Positions 55,029-64,000 of a stretch of 64,000 bases of DNA are shown one piece after another; position 1 is the stretch's first letter; the number at the start of each line of letters is the position of its first letter. Under the pieces are notes generated by a model that saw only the letters and a program-made list of their open reading frames with translations, was not told the origin of the DNA and did no database searches. Source of the DNA: Lactococcus protaetiae (GTDB taxonomy: Bacteria; Bacillota; Bacilli; Lactobacillales; Streptococcaceae); NCBI RefSeq assembly GCF_006965445.1, contig NZ_CP041356.1, positions 1,550,001 through 1,614,000 of the forward strand. Direction: 5' to 3'. Both the position numbers and the translations under genes were made by a program.

Positions 55029-55282
55029 ATAAGGCAAGATTTATTCAAGCTATCAGCAATGATAGCTTTTTTTTATGGGAAAGAGTATAAATATAGAGTA
55101 AAAATGATTCAAATAGACGAGGTCAAGATGGGGATGTTTATTATGATGATACATCATTATTTATAATATAAATCTTGGAAAGTATCTATGCCTAGAATTA
55201 GTCATAGTTCTCTGATCTAACAAAGATATTTAACGATGGTATCTTATTATATTTAGTTATATAATAAGGATAGGGAGGTGTT

Positions 55283-55717
55283 ATGATGGTTAAACAATAT
55301 AAGAATATTTTAGTAGCGGTGGATGGTTCTGAACAATCGTATGATGCTGTTCGTGAAGCAATAAATATTTCAAAACGCAACAAGGCGCGTTTAAAGGTGT
55401 TGTATGTATTAAATGACAAATTAGCGAATATTCCAGTACATATGGACACAATAACACTTTATAAGAGCGTTCAAGAGCATGCTGATTTTGTTATGGAACA
55501 AATACACAGACGTATTGATGATAAAGAGTATGATTTTGAGATAGTAAGATTGACTGGTACACCTAAAAGAGAAATTGTCAGTTTTTCTAAAGAAAATAAT
55601 ATTGATTTAATAATTATCGGTTCGACGGGACTTGATGCAATTGATAGATTCATTGTAGGCTCAACGACTCAATATGTTGTTAGTCATGCACCTTGTAATG
55701 TTATAGTTGTTAAATAG
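55283..55717 (+). CDS. Universal stress protein (3 of 4)
   Basis: 144 residues, the most diverged copy: VKQYKNILVAVDGSEQSYDAVREAINISKRNKARLKVLYVLNDKLANIPVHMDTITLYKSVQEHADFVMEQIHRRIDD, with the loop IIGSTGLDAIDRFIVGSTTQYVVSHAPCNVIVVK. The usual KDINRYYG segment is replaced, so its ligand or partner may differ. GGGAGGTG precedes two adjacent ATGs. Confidence 0.9.
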   Translation: MMVKQYKNILVAVDGSEQSYDAVREAINISKRNKARLKVLYVLNDKLANIPVHMDTITLYKSVQEHADFVMEQIHRRIDDKEYDFEIVRLTGTPKREIVSFSKENNIDLIIIGSTGLDAIDRFIVGSTTQYVVSHAPCNVIVVK

Positions 55718-55827
55718 TAAGCGAAGTAAGGTTTATATAACGAATGTTCTCTTTAGATGGTGTTTCATTTTAGAAGTATTTAGTATATAATTGAAGTGGA
55801 AATATAACTACATAGGAGGTGCTTATT

Positions 55828-56253
55828 ATGAAAAAACAATACAAGAACATCTTGGTTGCGGTAGATGGTTCTGAGCAGTCTTATAACGCTGTGGGCGAAG
55901 CTACTGAAATTGCAAAACGTAACGAGGCTAAATTAGTTATTTTAACAGTAAAAGACATTAATCGTTATTACGGAATGGCTGGAGCTGGTAGGATTGAAAC
56001 TCCAGGACTTGATAGGATTGCTGAGGATATTTTAGCCAAAGCTGCTAAGTTGGTAAAAAATGAAGTAGAAGTCAGAACAGAAGAGATTGCAGGTAATCCA
56101 AAACACAGAATTGTTAAGTTTGCGGAAGAAGAGGGTGTTGATTTAATCGTTATAGGTTCAACAGGTGCAGGTTTCTTCGATAAACTTATGCTTGGTTCAA
56201 CTACGCGGTATGTTGTTGACAACGCAACTTGTAATGTTATGATTGTTAGATAA
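55828..56253 (+). CDS. Universal stress protein (4 of 4)
   Basis: About 141 residues: KKQYKNILVAVDGSEQSYNAVGEATEIAKRNEAKLVILTVKDINRYYGMAGAGRIETPGLDRIAEDIL and IVIGSTGAGFFDKLMLGSTTRYVVDNATCNVMIVR. AGGAGGTG precedes ATG 55828. TAGTATATAATTG serves as promoter. Confidence 0.92.
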   Translation: MKKQYKNILVAVDGSEQSYNAVGEATEIAKRNEAKLVILTVKDINRYYGMAGAGRIETPGLDRIAEDILAKAAKLVKNEVEVRTEEIAGNPKHRIVKFAEEEGVDLIVIGSTGAGFFDKLMLGSTTRYVVDNATCNVMIVR

Positions 56254-56538
56254 ATCTAAAAATTATTAAGAGGATGATGAGGAGTTTATACATCGGTATA
56301 AAACGTTTTTCGGCGCTTAGTGATAAATAAATGTTATAATGTTAGTCAGACATAGTTCCTGCTGTAATGGTGGGAATTTTTTGTTTTTAAAAGGATATTT
56401 TAATTTAATTCAGAACTAATGTGATTCTCATACTTAAAAGTCTTTTCAAAGTTCTGTCATCTAAAAAATAGGCTGTTTTATTGAAAAATAGAGGTTAAGT
56501 TGTTATACTGTGGGTAAGAAATTAGGAGGTACAAAAAG

Positions 56539-57075
56539 ATGTTAACGGATTTTGAAAAACTTCGTCGTGGAGTAGGATTTAGTGGTATTGTTTCGATAAT
56601 TATTGGTTTATTGATACTTTTCTTACCTTCCAGAACGGCTATTATTGCAGCTTCTATCGTGGGTGTCGCTCTTGTAATAATGGGTATTACATATATCGGA
56701 GCTAATTTTATTAAAAAAAGAGATGATAAGGGACAAATTTGGAGAGTGGGGCATTTTCTCCTAGGCTTTATGTACCTTTTTGCAGGTATTTTCGTGTTTG
56801 TAGATTTAACTGCGGCTGCGGAGTCTCTCTTTATTCTTGTAGGTATTTTTGTTGGGATGCTTTGGATAATTGATGGTTTTGTTAATTTAACTGCTTTGAG
56901 TAATTTCAACAATAAACTCTGGGGTGTTATTTTAAGTATTATCAGTATAATTGCAGGAGCAATGTTACTTTTTTCACCGCTTTGGGGAGCAGTTGCACTC
57001 TGGATATTACTAGGAATTGAGTTCATCATCATAGGTTTAATTAAGATTATTCATTTCTATAATTGGAACAAGTGA
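56539..57075 (+). CDS. HdeD/DUF308-family membrane protein
   Basis: 178 residues with six hydrophobic helices arranged in pairs: IVSIIIGLLILFLPS, IIAASIVGVALVIMGITYI, HFLLGFMYLFAGIFVF, LFILVGIFVGMLWIIDG, WGVILSIISIIAGAMLLF, GAVALWILLGIEFIIIGLIKI. The repeated small-residue helices are those of HdeD (acid-resistance membrane protein). AGGAGG lies ahead of the ATG. It follows the usp cluster and may belong to the same stress response. Confidence 0.85.
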   Translation: MLTDFEKLRRGVGFSGIVSIIIGLLILFLPSRTAIIAASIVGVALVIMGITYIGANFIKKRDDKGQIWRVGHFLLGFMYLFAGIFVFVDLTAAAESLFILVGIFVGMLWIIDGFVNLTALSNFNNKLWGVILSIISIIAGAMLLFSPLWGAVALWILLGIEFIIIGLIKIIHFYNWNK

Positions 57076-57209
57076 TAATTTGAGAACATATCTAATTAAT
57101 ATGAGCCAGCATATTGCTGGCTTATTTGCTTGTTTTAGAATAAAAATTTGTGGTATGATATAAAATAACTGGTTTTTATTAAGAAACCTATGTAAAGAGA
57201 GGGATATAA

Positions 57210-57734
57210 TTGGTTGATAATATGCTAAATTGGGTAGCAAGTCTACCTCTGTGGCAAGCAACATTATTTTTATTTATAGTTGTGTTCTTTAGGGCACAGA
57301 TGACTTTTTGGTTGGGGAAATTGATGTATAAAGGAATTTTGAAAACCAATTTGTCAAAAAATACAACACGGTCAGAAGAAAAAAGGGCAGGAATTGAAGC
57401 ACTGCAAAAATATGGCTGGCCAGTCATTCCCTTGAGCTTTTTGACGGTAGGATTTCAGTCAGTTGTACAAATCGGTGCAGGTCTGCTTGATTGGAATTGG
57501 TTTAAATATACACTTGTAGCACTTCCTGGATATCTGGCTTGGGGCTTTATATATGCATTTGGTGGGTTGGCACTTTTTCGGTCTATTGCAAATGGATCTA
57601 TTGGATTATTAATCATCGCTTTAATTGTTGCATTTTTAGTATGGAGTATAGGGTCTTTATTGTTAAAAAACTTAAAACAAGCGAATAATGAAGTTTCAAG
57701 TTTTAGATCATTTTCATTAAAAAGCACTCTATGA
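57210..57734 (+). CDS. DedA/SNARE-associated-family membrane protein
   Basis: 174 residues from a TTG start after GAGAGGG. Helices WQATLFLFIVVFFRAQMTFWLG, PVIPLSFLTVGFQSVVQIGAGLLDWNWFKYTLVALPGYLAWGFIYAFGG and LLIIALIVAFLVWSIGSLLL; the middle part fits the short DedA-like proteins (lipid scramblase/transport family). Assignment is moderate since the acidic/Arg motif is only partly visible. Confidence 0.65.
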   Translation: MVDNMLNWVASLPLWQATLFLFIVVFFRAQMTFWLGKLMYKGILKTNLSKNTTRSEEKRAGIEALQKYGWPVIPLSFLTVGFQSVVQIGAGLLDWNWFKYTLVALPGYLAWGFIYAFGGLALFRSIANGSIGLLIIALIVAFLVWSIGSLLLKNLKQANNEVSSFRSFSLKSTL

Positions 57735-57811
57735 GTGTTTTTTAATATGAGCAGAGAAGAGCTTGCGCATAGATGGACTATGATATAATTAAAAAAAAGA
57801 AAGGATAGACC

Positions 57812-58165
57812 ATGCTATCACTTATACTTGTATTTTTTGTAGCACTTGAACACCTCTTGTTTGGCTATATTGAAATGTTTGGGAGTGTTCAAGTGCAATC
57901 CAAAGCATTTGGGTTTCCAGAAAAAGAACTGCAAAATAACACTCTCCAAATAGCCCTATCCAATCAGGGGATTTATAATGTTTCACTTGGACTGTTGGTT
58001 ATCGCTTTTATAATATTTAACTTAGCAGCCAATAGTCTTATTTTATCAATGATTTTTGTAGTTATTGTTGGTATTTATGGTGGTTTAACTGTTACTAAAA
58101 AAATATGGTTTATACAAGTTGGACCAGCTTTACTAGCGTTGTTAAGTCTTGTACTAGCTCTATAG
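57812..58165 (+). CDS. DUF1304-family membrane protein
   Basis: 117 residues with four hydrophobic helices: LSLILVFFVALEHLLFGYIEMFGSVQVQSKAFGF at the start (H and E conserved) and NQGIYNVSLGLLVIAFIIF. This matches DUF1304; function unknown. AAAGGAT precedes the ATG. Confidence 0.85.
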   Translation: MLSLILVFFVALEHLLFGYIEMFGSVQVQSKAFGFPEKELQNNTLQIALSNQGIYNVSLGLLVIAFIIFNLAANSLILSMIFVVIVGIYGGLTVTKKIWFIQVGPALLALLSLVLAL

Positions 58166-58272
58166 TATTTTTTAATTCTTAGTGCCATAAGTCCTGAGAT
58201 TCTTTAAAAATTTGATGATTTGATCTATTAAATTTATGTTATAATATGGGGGAGATTAATAAGGACTTGGGT

Positions 58273-58827
58273 ATGGACTATCAGAAATTATTTTTTCGGT
58301 TAAATCAAAAACTGGCTGGGAGTAATTTGACTTTACGACTACATTGTGTGGGTGGATTTGTGTTAGAATACTACGGATTAAAAGCAACAAATGATATTGA
58401 TGCGTTTTATGAATCTTCCGAAAAAATTGATGATTTGATTAAGGAAGTGGGCGAAGAATTCAATGTTGGTACGAGTAAGGAGTCATGGTTAAATCATGCT
58501 GTTGGGCGTGTCATGTCTATATCAAGTGAGAAAAATCAGATAGTTATCTTTCAAGATACTAATTTATCTGTGACTATTTCTCCCCTTGAATCGGTTTTGA
58601 TTGATAAGCTTCAGGCCGGTCGTACAAAAGATATTTGGGATGTTGCAAAGATTATGCAGTATCTGGAAATAACACAACCAGATGGCTTGTTAAAATTAAT
58701 GATGAAACATTCAGAGGGTGAAACAGACCCGGCAATTATTCTTGAAGCTTATAGCATTGCCTATGGAAAAGAAGCTTTAAAAGAATATTTGAGAAAAAAT
58801 CCAGATTTGATGAGGTTACTAAAATGA
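58273..58827 (+). CDS. Nucleotidyltransferase-like protein (DUF6036/AbiEii-like)
   Basis: About 184 residues. LTLRLHCVGGFVLEYYGLKATNDIDAFYESSEKIDDLI holds a G-G-x...D-I-D core like that of nucleotidyltransferases, and VTISPLESVLIDKLQAGRTKDIWDVAKIM is the conserved second part (K...R..KD..D). ATG 58273 is preferred because a TATAAT overlaps the upstream ATG at 58246. Four-nt overlap with the next gene suggests a two-gene unit, possibly toxin-antitoxin-like. Confidence 0.7.
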   Translation: MDYQKLFFRLNQKLAGSNLTLRLHCVGGFVLEYYGLKATNDIDAFYESSEKIDDLIKEVGEEFNVGTSKESWLNHAVGRVMSISSEKNQIVIFQDTNLSVTISPLESVLIDKLQAGRTKDIWDVAKIMQYLEITQPDGLLKLMMKHSEGETDPAIILEAYSIAYGKEALKEYLRKNPDLMRLLK

Positions 58828-59123
58828 CATGGATTGAATATTACATAGAAGCTGCAAAAGAGTCAAAGGATGATTATGAGCTTTGGATTCGCTATTTGAA
58901 TAAAGCAATTCAGCGAGATAAGATTGATTTGTCCAAAAATGAAATTGATTATTTGATACATTGTGAGGAATTATCAGCTCTTCAAAAGTTGGTTTTGAAG
59001 GAGGCTTGTAAGCCAGGAACATTATCGTGGGAAAAAACAGTGGTAATCTCTGAACCAGCAATGTTTAGGCAACTTCAGGAAGTAATTCAAGAGCTAGATG
59101 AAGAAGTAGTTTTGGTAAAATAA
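58824..59123 (+). CDS. Unknown partner of the nucleotidyltransferase-like gene
   Basis: 99 residues, helical and acidic: TWIEYYIEAAKESKDDYELWIRYLNKAIQRDKIDLSKNEIDYLIHCEELSALQKLVLKEACKPGTLSWEKTVVISEPAMFRQLQEVIQELDEEVVLVK. No family recognised. Its ATG overlaps the previous stop. A terminator AAAACCACTCATATGAGTGGTTTT (59136-59159) ends the pair and also hemH from the other side. Confidence 0.65.
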   Translation: MTWIEYYIEAAKESKDDYELWIRYLNKAIQRDKIDLSKNEIDYLIHCEELSALQKLVLKEACKPGTLSWEKTVVISEPAMFRQLQEVIQELDEEVVLVK

Positions 59124-59163
59124 AATCATGAAATAAAAACCACTCATATGAGTGGTTTTCGTA

Positions 59164-60105
59164 TTAATCTGTGGTTGCAAGGATAGTTTTTAGAACTTTT
59201 GTGAATTCTATGGAACTATTAAAGGGATGAACGAAGTCAAAGATTTCGCCACCATTAGAAGTAAAGACCTCTTTGTTCTCTATTTCTAATTCAAATAAGG
59301 TTTCTAAACAATCAGTGACAAATGCTGGTGAACAAATTAGTACTTTTTTTGCTCCTTCTTTGGGAAGACGAGCGACACGGTCAATAGTTGCAGGTTCTAA
59401 CCATTTTTCTGGACCAAATTTTGATTGATAGGTATGCTCAAATTGATGTTTTTTGAGTCCAAGTTTATTGATGACTAATTCGGTTGTTTTTTGACATTGT
59501 TTTTCGTAAGGGTCTTTCTTTTTTGTGACATAAGATTGAGGGATACCGTGGTAGCTTAAAATAAGTTTATCATATTCTCCTGAATTCCATTTTTTCTTAA
59601 TCAAGTTTACGAGTAAGTCGGTATATCCTTCAATTTCATGAAAGTCTTTAATCACTTTAAGATGTGGATTAACTTTTTTTACTTGTTGAATAATGGGTTC
59701 AACTGTAGTGAGCGAATACTGGGGATAAAGTGGAAGGATGGTGATATCTTCTATCCCTGAGTTTTGCATATCTTTTATTGTTTTATCAATGCGAGGTTCA
59801 CCATAAGTCATGGCAAATCTTACATCCGCTTCTGGATAGATTTCTTGGAGTTGCTTTGTTTGAGCACTTGTATGGTTCATCAGAGGAGAGCCGTTTTCTG
59901 ACCATATTTGTTTATACATTTCTGCAGATTTTGCTGGTCTGACTTTTAAGATAATTCCGTTAAGAATTGGAAGCCAGAACCATCTTGGTTTTTGTATTAC
60001 TAAAGGATCGCTTAGAAATTCTTTTAGATATTCTTTGACGTCCTCAGTTTTATAGGAACGTGGAGTTCCTAGTGCTACTAGTAAAATTCCTTTTTTATTT
60101 TCCAA
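59164..60105 (-). CDS. hemH: Ferrochelatase
   Basis: About 313 residues. It inserts Fe2+ into a porphyrin (protoporphyrin IX or coproporphyrin III). KKGILLVALGTPRSYKTEDVKEYLKEFLSDPLVI is the family start; the metal-site His lies in LILSYHGIPQSYV and Glu in DCLETLFELEIENK. A TTG at 60105 with GGAGAAC ahead is the likely start; GTG 60126 is possible. Lactococci lack full heme synthesis but keep hemH, so it may act on imported porphyrins. Confidence 0.9.
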   Translation of the reverse strand: MENKKGILLVALGTPRSYKTEDVKEYLKEFLSDPLVIQKPRWFWLPILNGIILKVRPAKSAEMYKQIWSENGSPLMNHTSAQTKQLQEIYPEADVRFAMTYGEPRIDKTIKDMQNSGIEDITILPLYPQYSLTTVEPIIQQVKKVNPHLKVIKDFHEIEGYTDLLVNLIKKKWNSGEYDKLILSYHGIPQSYVTKKKDPYEKQCQKTTELVINKLGLKKHQFEHTYQSKFGPEKWLEPATIDRVARLPKEGAKKVLICSPAFVTDCLETLFELEIENKEVFTSNGGEIFDFVHPFNSSIEFTKVLKTILATTD

Positions 60106-60258
60106 AACGATGAGTTCTCCTTTCACTTCGGGAAATTAAAAATATATGAAATATAAAGTTTAATTTATTCTAAAAAATACATTGAGAGTTACTAGTCTAG
60201 TTTAACAAAAATATTAGGAAAATAAAAAAAGCGCATTGATGCGCTTTGTAATAATTAG

Positions 60259-60588
60259 TTAATTAATATTAAAACTCCATACACTGAAAGCTAAAATCAT
60301 GATAATAAGATAGAGGACTAGAACTCCCACAAAAATGAGGAATTGTACGAAACCAGCGCGTTTCCAGCTGTCCATAACTTTTCTAAATTCTTCTTCATCA
60401 CGATATTCATTGTTATGATTAGAGAGTGCCCATTGCTCTCCTTTTGCTCCTGAAATAAAAATCCAGACAATATTCAAGATAGGAATTAAGGCGAGGAGCC
60501 CAAGGTAAGCTCGGTTACCGATGGCGAAACCGATAGGGTCAATGAAAGCACCCCAGTTCCATTTTGTAGTGAAATTTTGCTGTTCCAT
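60259..60588 (-). CDS. Membrane protein with two helices
   Basis: 109 residues: EQQNFTTKWNWGAFIDPIGFAIGNRAYLGLLALIPILNIVWIFISGAKGEQWALSNHNNEYRDEEEFRKVMDSWKRAGFVQFLIFVGVLVLYLIIMILAF. W-x-W-G-A-F-x-x-P-x-G-F resembles small membrane proteins annotated vaguely in lactic acid bacteria; function unknown. A hairpin AAAAAGCGCATTGATGCGCTTT (60229-60250) terminates it. Confidence 0.7.
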   Translation of the reverse strand: MEQQNFTTKWNWGAFIDPIGFAIGNRAYLGLLALIPILNIVWIFISGAKGEQWALSNHNNEYRDEEEFRKVMDSWKRAGFVQFLIFVGVLVLYLIIMILAFSVWSFNIN

Positions 60589-60707
60589 AAAAGTTCTCCA
60601 ATAATTAAGTTATGTAATTATTATAACACGTTGGTAATTTTTCTTGCGTTTTAAAGTGTGATTTGTCAGGGAAATTAATATATGTTTAATTAATTCTTAG
60701 ATTTGAT

Positions 60708-60736
60708 TTGACAATATTAAATTTTTTTAATAAAAT
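60708..60736 (+). promoter_or_regulatory. Promoter of the riboswitch-controlled ATPase
   Basis: TTGACA (60708-60713) and TAAAAT (60731-60736) with a 17-bp spacer, ending about 17 nt before the riboswitch. Confidence 0.75.
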
Positions 60737-60752
60737 ATAGGAAGTTAATTAT

Positions 60753-60893
60753 TCCAAAGGGGAGTAGCGGCGGGAAACCGAAACAAAGTCGTCAATTCAT
60801 GAGCTTGCTCATCGGCTTTGTTGACATACTTTGTATGTTAAGCAAGACCTTTGTCAGATAGTATTTCTGGCAAGGGTCTTTTTTTACTAAAAA
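60753..60893 (+). ncRNA. yybP-ykoY manganese riboswitch with terminator
   Basis: Conserved elements in order: TCCAAAGGGGAGTAGCGG, a GGGAAACC loop, AACAAAGTCGTC, GGCTTTGTTGACA, GTTAAGCAAGACCTTTGTC. The AGACCTTTG arm pairs with CAAGGGTCT ahead of a T7 run, a terminator alternative. This family binds Mn2+; in L. lactis it controls the yoaB ATPase, in line with the gene downstream. Mn2+ binding is expected to favour read-through. Confidence 0.9.
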
Positions 60894-60979
60894 TACTCTA
60901 TTTTGTTATAAATTTAGTGAGGAAGATTGGAAGCTTGAAAAAGATAAAATTTTTGAAGCGAATCTTCATCCCCATAGTT

Positions 60980-61092
60980 TAACTGAGTTCGGAGCGCTTG
61001 AAGTGTACGAAAATAGATAAAATTCAGAATCTGCGCCAACGCAGAACCTTGAATTTTCCTAATTTTCATCACTTCAAGGTGAGCGCCTCACA
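60980..61092 (+). repeat. Long imperfect inverted repeat between riboswitch and ATPase
   Basis: GGAGCGCTTGAAGTG ... AAAATTCA...GAATCTGCG faces CGCAGAACCTTGAATTTT ... CACTTCAAGGTGAGCGCC. The arms of about 50 nt fold into one long hairpin in the mRNA leader. There are no T residues after it, so it is not a standard terminator. It may be a miniature mobile element. Confidence 0.65.
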
Positions 61093-61116
61093 TCTTACTT
61101 TACAAGGAGAACTAGC

Positions 61117-63818
61117 GTGCAATATTACAACGAGTCCCCCAATGATGCTTTGAAAAAAACGATGAGTCAAACGCAAGGGCTTAATCTTGATGAGGTCAAA
61201 AAAAGACAACTTCAAGAGGGCTACAATGAGCTAAACGAAAAGAAAAAAGTCTCGACATGGACTTTATTTGTAGACACTTTAAAAGACCCAATGGTTATCA
61301 TCTTACTTTTGGTTGCGTTTATCCAACTGTTTTTAGGTGAGTTTATTGAGTCTATCGTTATTTTAGTGGTGCTTATGATTAATTCATTCGTCGCGGTGAT
61401 CCAGAGTAAACGTGCTGAAGGTTCACTGGATGCTTTGAGAAAAATGTCTGCTCCGAGCGCGAAGGTTTTACGCGATGGCAATAAAATAGCGATTCCAGCA
61501 CGTGAGGTGGTGGTTGGAGATGTTATTTTGCTTGAGGCTGGTGATTTTGTGCCAGCAGATGGTAGGTTACTCTCAAGTCAAAATCTACGTTTGGAAGAAG
61601 GAATGCTTACGGGAGAATCGGAACCTGTAGAAAAAATGACAGCAAGCATTGATGGTGAAGTTGGGCTTGGTGACAGAAAAAATATGGTTTTCAGCAGCAG
61701 CCTCGTGGTTTATGGGCGTGGTGAGTTTGTGGTCACAGCAATTGCTTCAAATACTGAAATTGGAAAAATTGCTGAGATGTTGGAAACGGCTCAGGCGAAA
61801 CAAACGCCATTGCAGCAAAAATTAGAGAAATTCGGTAAACAACTTGGTTTTGCTATTTTAGGGTTGTGTTTATTGATTTTCGCTGTTCAAGCTTTTAGAA
61901 TATTTGCGACTTCTCAAACTGTTGATGTTCAAAAAGATATTCTTAGTGCATTTATGTTTGCCGTGGCTGTGGCAGTTGCCGCAATTCCAGAGGCTCTATC
62001 TTCGGTGGTCACGATTGTGCTTTCTGTTGGAACGAACAAAATGGCAAAGCAACACGCGATTATGAGAAATTTGCCTGCGGTGGAAACTTTAGGCTCGACA
62101 TCGGTCATTTGCACGGATAAAACAGGAACACTGACACAAAATAAGATGACAGTCGTTGAAACTTTCTTACCGACGAGGGCTGTCAGCGATTTGTCAGTAT
62201 CTAGCTTTTCTGTCAGTACGCTGACAGACTTGTCAGTACAGTCGCAACAACTTTTGCTTAATGCAATGGTGCTTTGCAATGATTCGAGTTTTACTGCCCA
62301 AGGACAGGGACTTGGTGATCCGACAGAGCTTGCTTTGATTGCTTATAGTAATCAATTGAATCAACCTTATCAGTCATTGAGAAATAGCTCTCCTCGAATT
62401 TCAGAGCTTCCATTTGATTCGGAGCGTAAATTGATGAGTACTTTAAATCGTTTTGAAGATCGTCAAATACTTTTTGTCAAAGGGGACCAGATGTTTTGTT
62501 TTCACGCTGTAGTCATATTTTTGTTGATGGGAAGCAAGAAGTATTTACCGACGAATGGAAAAAGGTACTCCAAGAACAAAATGAAGCCTTTAGCCAGAAA
62601 GCATTGCGAGTGCTTGCTTATGCTTATAAAACTGTCAGTACTGACAAAAATGAGCTGGACTTGTCAGATGAGAATGAATTGGTCTTGATTGGTCTGTCAG
62701 CAATGATTGACCCACCACGTGAAGCTGTTTATGAGTCAATTGCTGAAGCGAAAAAAGCAGGGATTCGCACTATCATGATTACTGGAGATCATAAGACGAC
62801 TGCGCGTGCGATTGCACAAGATATTGGACTGATGGAAGCGCAGGAGAGAGCTGTAACGGGTCAGGAGCTGGATGCAATGAGTGAAGAGGAGTTAGCAGAT
62901 GAGCTTGAGCATATTTCAGTTTATGCACGTGTTTCACCTGAAAACAAAATACGAATTGTACGAGCATGGCAGGAGAAACATCAGGTCACTGCAATGACAG
63001 GTGATGGGGTTAATGATGCACCAGCACTTAAACAAGCAAATATAGGAATTGCGATGGGTTCTGGAACAGACGTAGCAAAAGATGCCTCAAGCATGATTTT
63101 GACAGATGATAATTTTGTATCAATTGTAAAAGCGGTTTCTATCGGTCGTGTTGTTTATGATAATATCAAGAAGTCGATTGCTTATTTATTTTCAGGTAAT
63201 TTGGGAGCAATCATTGCAATTGTGTTTGCGCTTATTGTTGGTTGGGCAAATCCGTTTACAGCGTTGCAGCTTTTATTTATCAACTTGGTAAATGACTCTG
63301 TTCCTGCCATTGCCTTAGGGATGGAAAAAGCAGAACCTGATGTGATGGCAAAGCCACCAAGGCGTTTGCAAGAGGGAATATTTGCAAATGGGTTGATGAG
63401 AATTATTGTGATTCGTGGAAGTTTGATTGGACTTGCAACGATTGTCTCACAAGCACTTGGACTTTTGGACTCGCCTGAAATGGGTGTTGCAATGGCATTT
63501 ACGACACTTATTTTGGCTAGGACGTTGCAAACTTTCTCTGCACGTTCAAATTCACAATCTATCATCAAGCAGGGCTTTGCTTCAAATAAATATGTTTTTG
63601 GTGCAGTGGCTTTCTGTTTGGCGTTATATACAATCACCACTTTACCAGTATTGCGCGATGTTTTCTCGATTCCAGCGAATTTTGGTTGGAAAGAATGGCT
63701 GATTTCTGCTGGACTTGCCCTTTTGGCAGTCATCTTGATGGAAGTTTTGAAAGCGGTCAATGGTAGTTTTGAACGTTTTCGTTTAAGAATGATTTTGAAG
63801 AAAAAATATCAAAAATAA
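61117..63818 (+). pseudogene. yoaB: P-type cation-transporting ATPase, frameshifted
   Basis: About 900 residues when one G is added at GGGG 62482-62485 (VKG(G)PDVLFSRCSHIFVDG). Motifs: LTGESEPVEK (actuator), phosphorylated Asp in ICTDKTGTLTQNKMTV, KGxPD nucleotide loop, MTGDGVNDAPALKQANIGIAMG hinge. Ten membrane helices expected. It is similar to SERCA/PMR1-like Ca/Mn pumps; the Mn2+ riboswitch upstream points to Mn2+ export. GTG start after AAGGAGAAC. Palindromic words at 62210-62227 and near 62633 lie in the N domain. Confidence 0.9.
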
Positions 63819-63828
63819 ACCACCTTCA

Positions 63829-64000
63829 GGCGTTTCAGACTGTAGACAAAGTCCAAAATTGAGAAATTTCAGCTCAGAATCTTGATTTTTGAAAAGCAAG
63901 AATCGCTTAACTGCAAGTTTTCCAGAACACAATAAAATTACAAAAAGCCCCATTTTGGAACCAAAATGGGGTTTGTCTTCAATCTGAAACACCTTCAGGC
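63829..64000. repeat. Inverted repeat at the window end
   Basis: CACCTTCAGGCGTTTCAGACTGTAGACAAA at 63821-63850 and TTTGTCTTCAATCTGAAACACC at 63972-63993 are inverted copies of each other; CACCTTCAGGC itself is directly repeated. Inside, AAAAAGCCCCATTTTGGAACCAAAATGGGGTTTGT is a strong terminator for yoaB. The arrangement may be a miniature transposon or IS edge continuing past the window. Confidence 0.6.

Overview
The window looks like a chromosome segment of a Lactococcus species. The tmRNA tag reads AKNNTQTYAMAA, the tag known from Lactococcus lactis. Other genus-typical features are a BusR/BusA glycine-betaine system, a Mn2+ (yybP-ykoY) riboswitch ahead of a YoaB-type P-type ATPase, a beta-glucoside PTS with LicT-type antitermination, low GC, and LC3-type phage holin sequences. 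I infer genus, not species or strain.

Layout. 1-10300: the distal half of a trp operon (trpC, trpF, trpB, trpA) strung out by about a dozen small enzyme and unknown genes; TrpF carries a C-terminal nucleotidyltransferase-like domain. 10300-14850: LicT antiterminator, beta-glucoside PTS (BglP) and 6-phospho-beta-glucosidase. 15100-23570: cation efflux, pantothenate kinase, a methyltransferase-pdp-deoC-cdd-bmpA nucleoside salvage run, and a GntR regulator. 23580-25490: structured non-coding repeat elements. 25490-31090: a two-component system, then a predicted persulfide-responsive operon (rhodanese, CoA-disulfide reductase, CstR-like repressor). 30465-34180: busR-busAA-busAB. 34290-36950: stress proteins, polysaccharide deacetylase and YlxM. 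37094-37450: tmRNA.

37430-47950: a decayed prophage integrated in the tmRNA 3' end, flanked by a 71-bp duplicated att sequence. It keeps a CI/ImmA/early switch, DnaD-like and RusA-like genes and a late regulator. It then has three tandem lysin cassettes with different catalytic domains. Each is preceded by the same leader with a D-arm-less tRNA-like fold and followed by a T-arm mini-helix and a terminator. HNH, resolvase and endolysin remnants, a holin and a HicAB toxin-antitoxin follow. 47880-52420 is a second layer of remnants bounded by two tRNA-Met copies. 52500-64000: chromosomal genes including four universal stress proteins, membrane proteins, a nucleotidyltransferase-like pair, ferrochelatase, and the riboswitch-controlled ATPase.

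Three window-wide patterns stand out. (1) About 20 genes are broken by one-base deletions, nearly all in G runs read on the + strand; restoring one base gives full-length proteins every time. This looks like systematic homopolymer error, though real mutation cannot be excluded. (2) A palindromic word CTGTCAG-(1-4 nt)-CTGACAG recurs in chromosomal genes and terminators, forcing similar peptides into unrelated proteins. (3) A family of IS200/IS605-like non-autonomous palindromic elements is present; two copies split one kinase gene.
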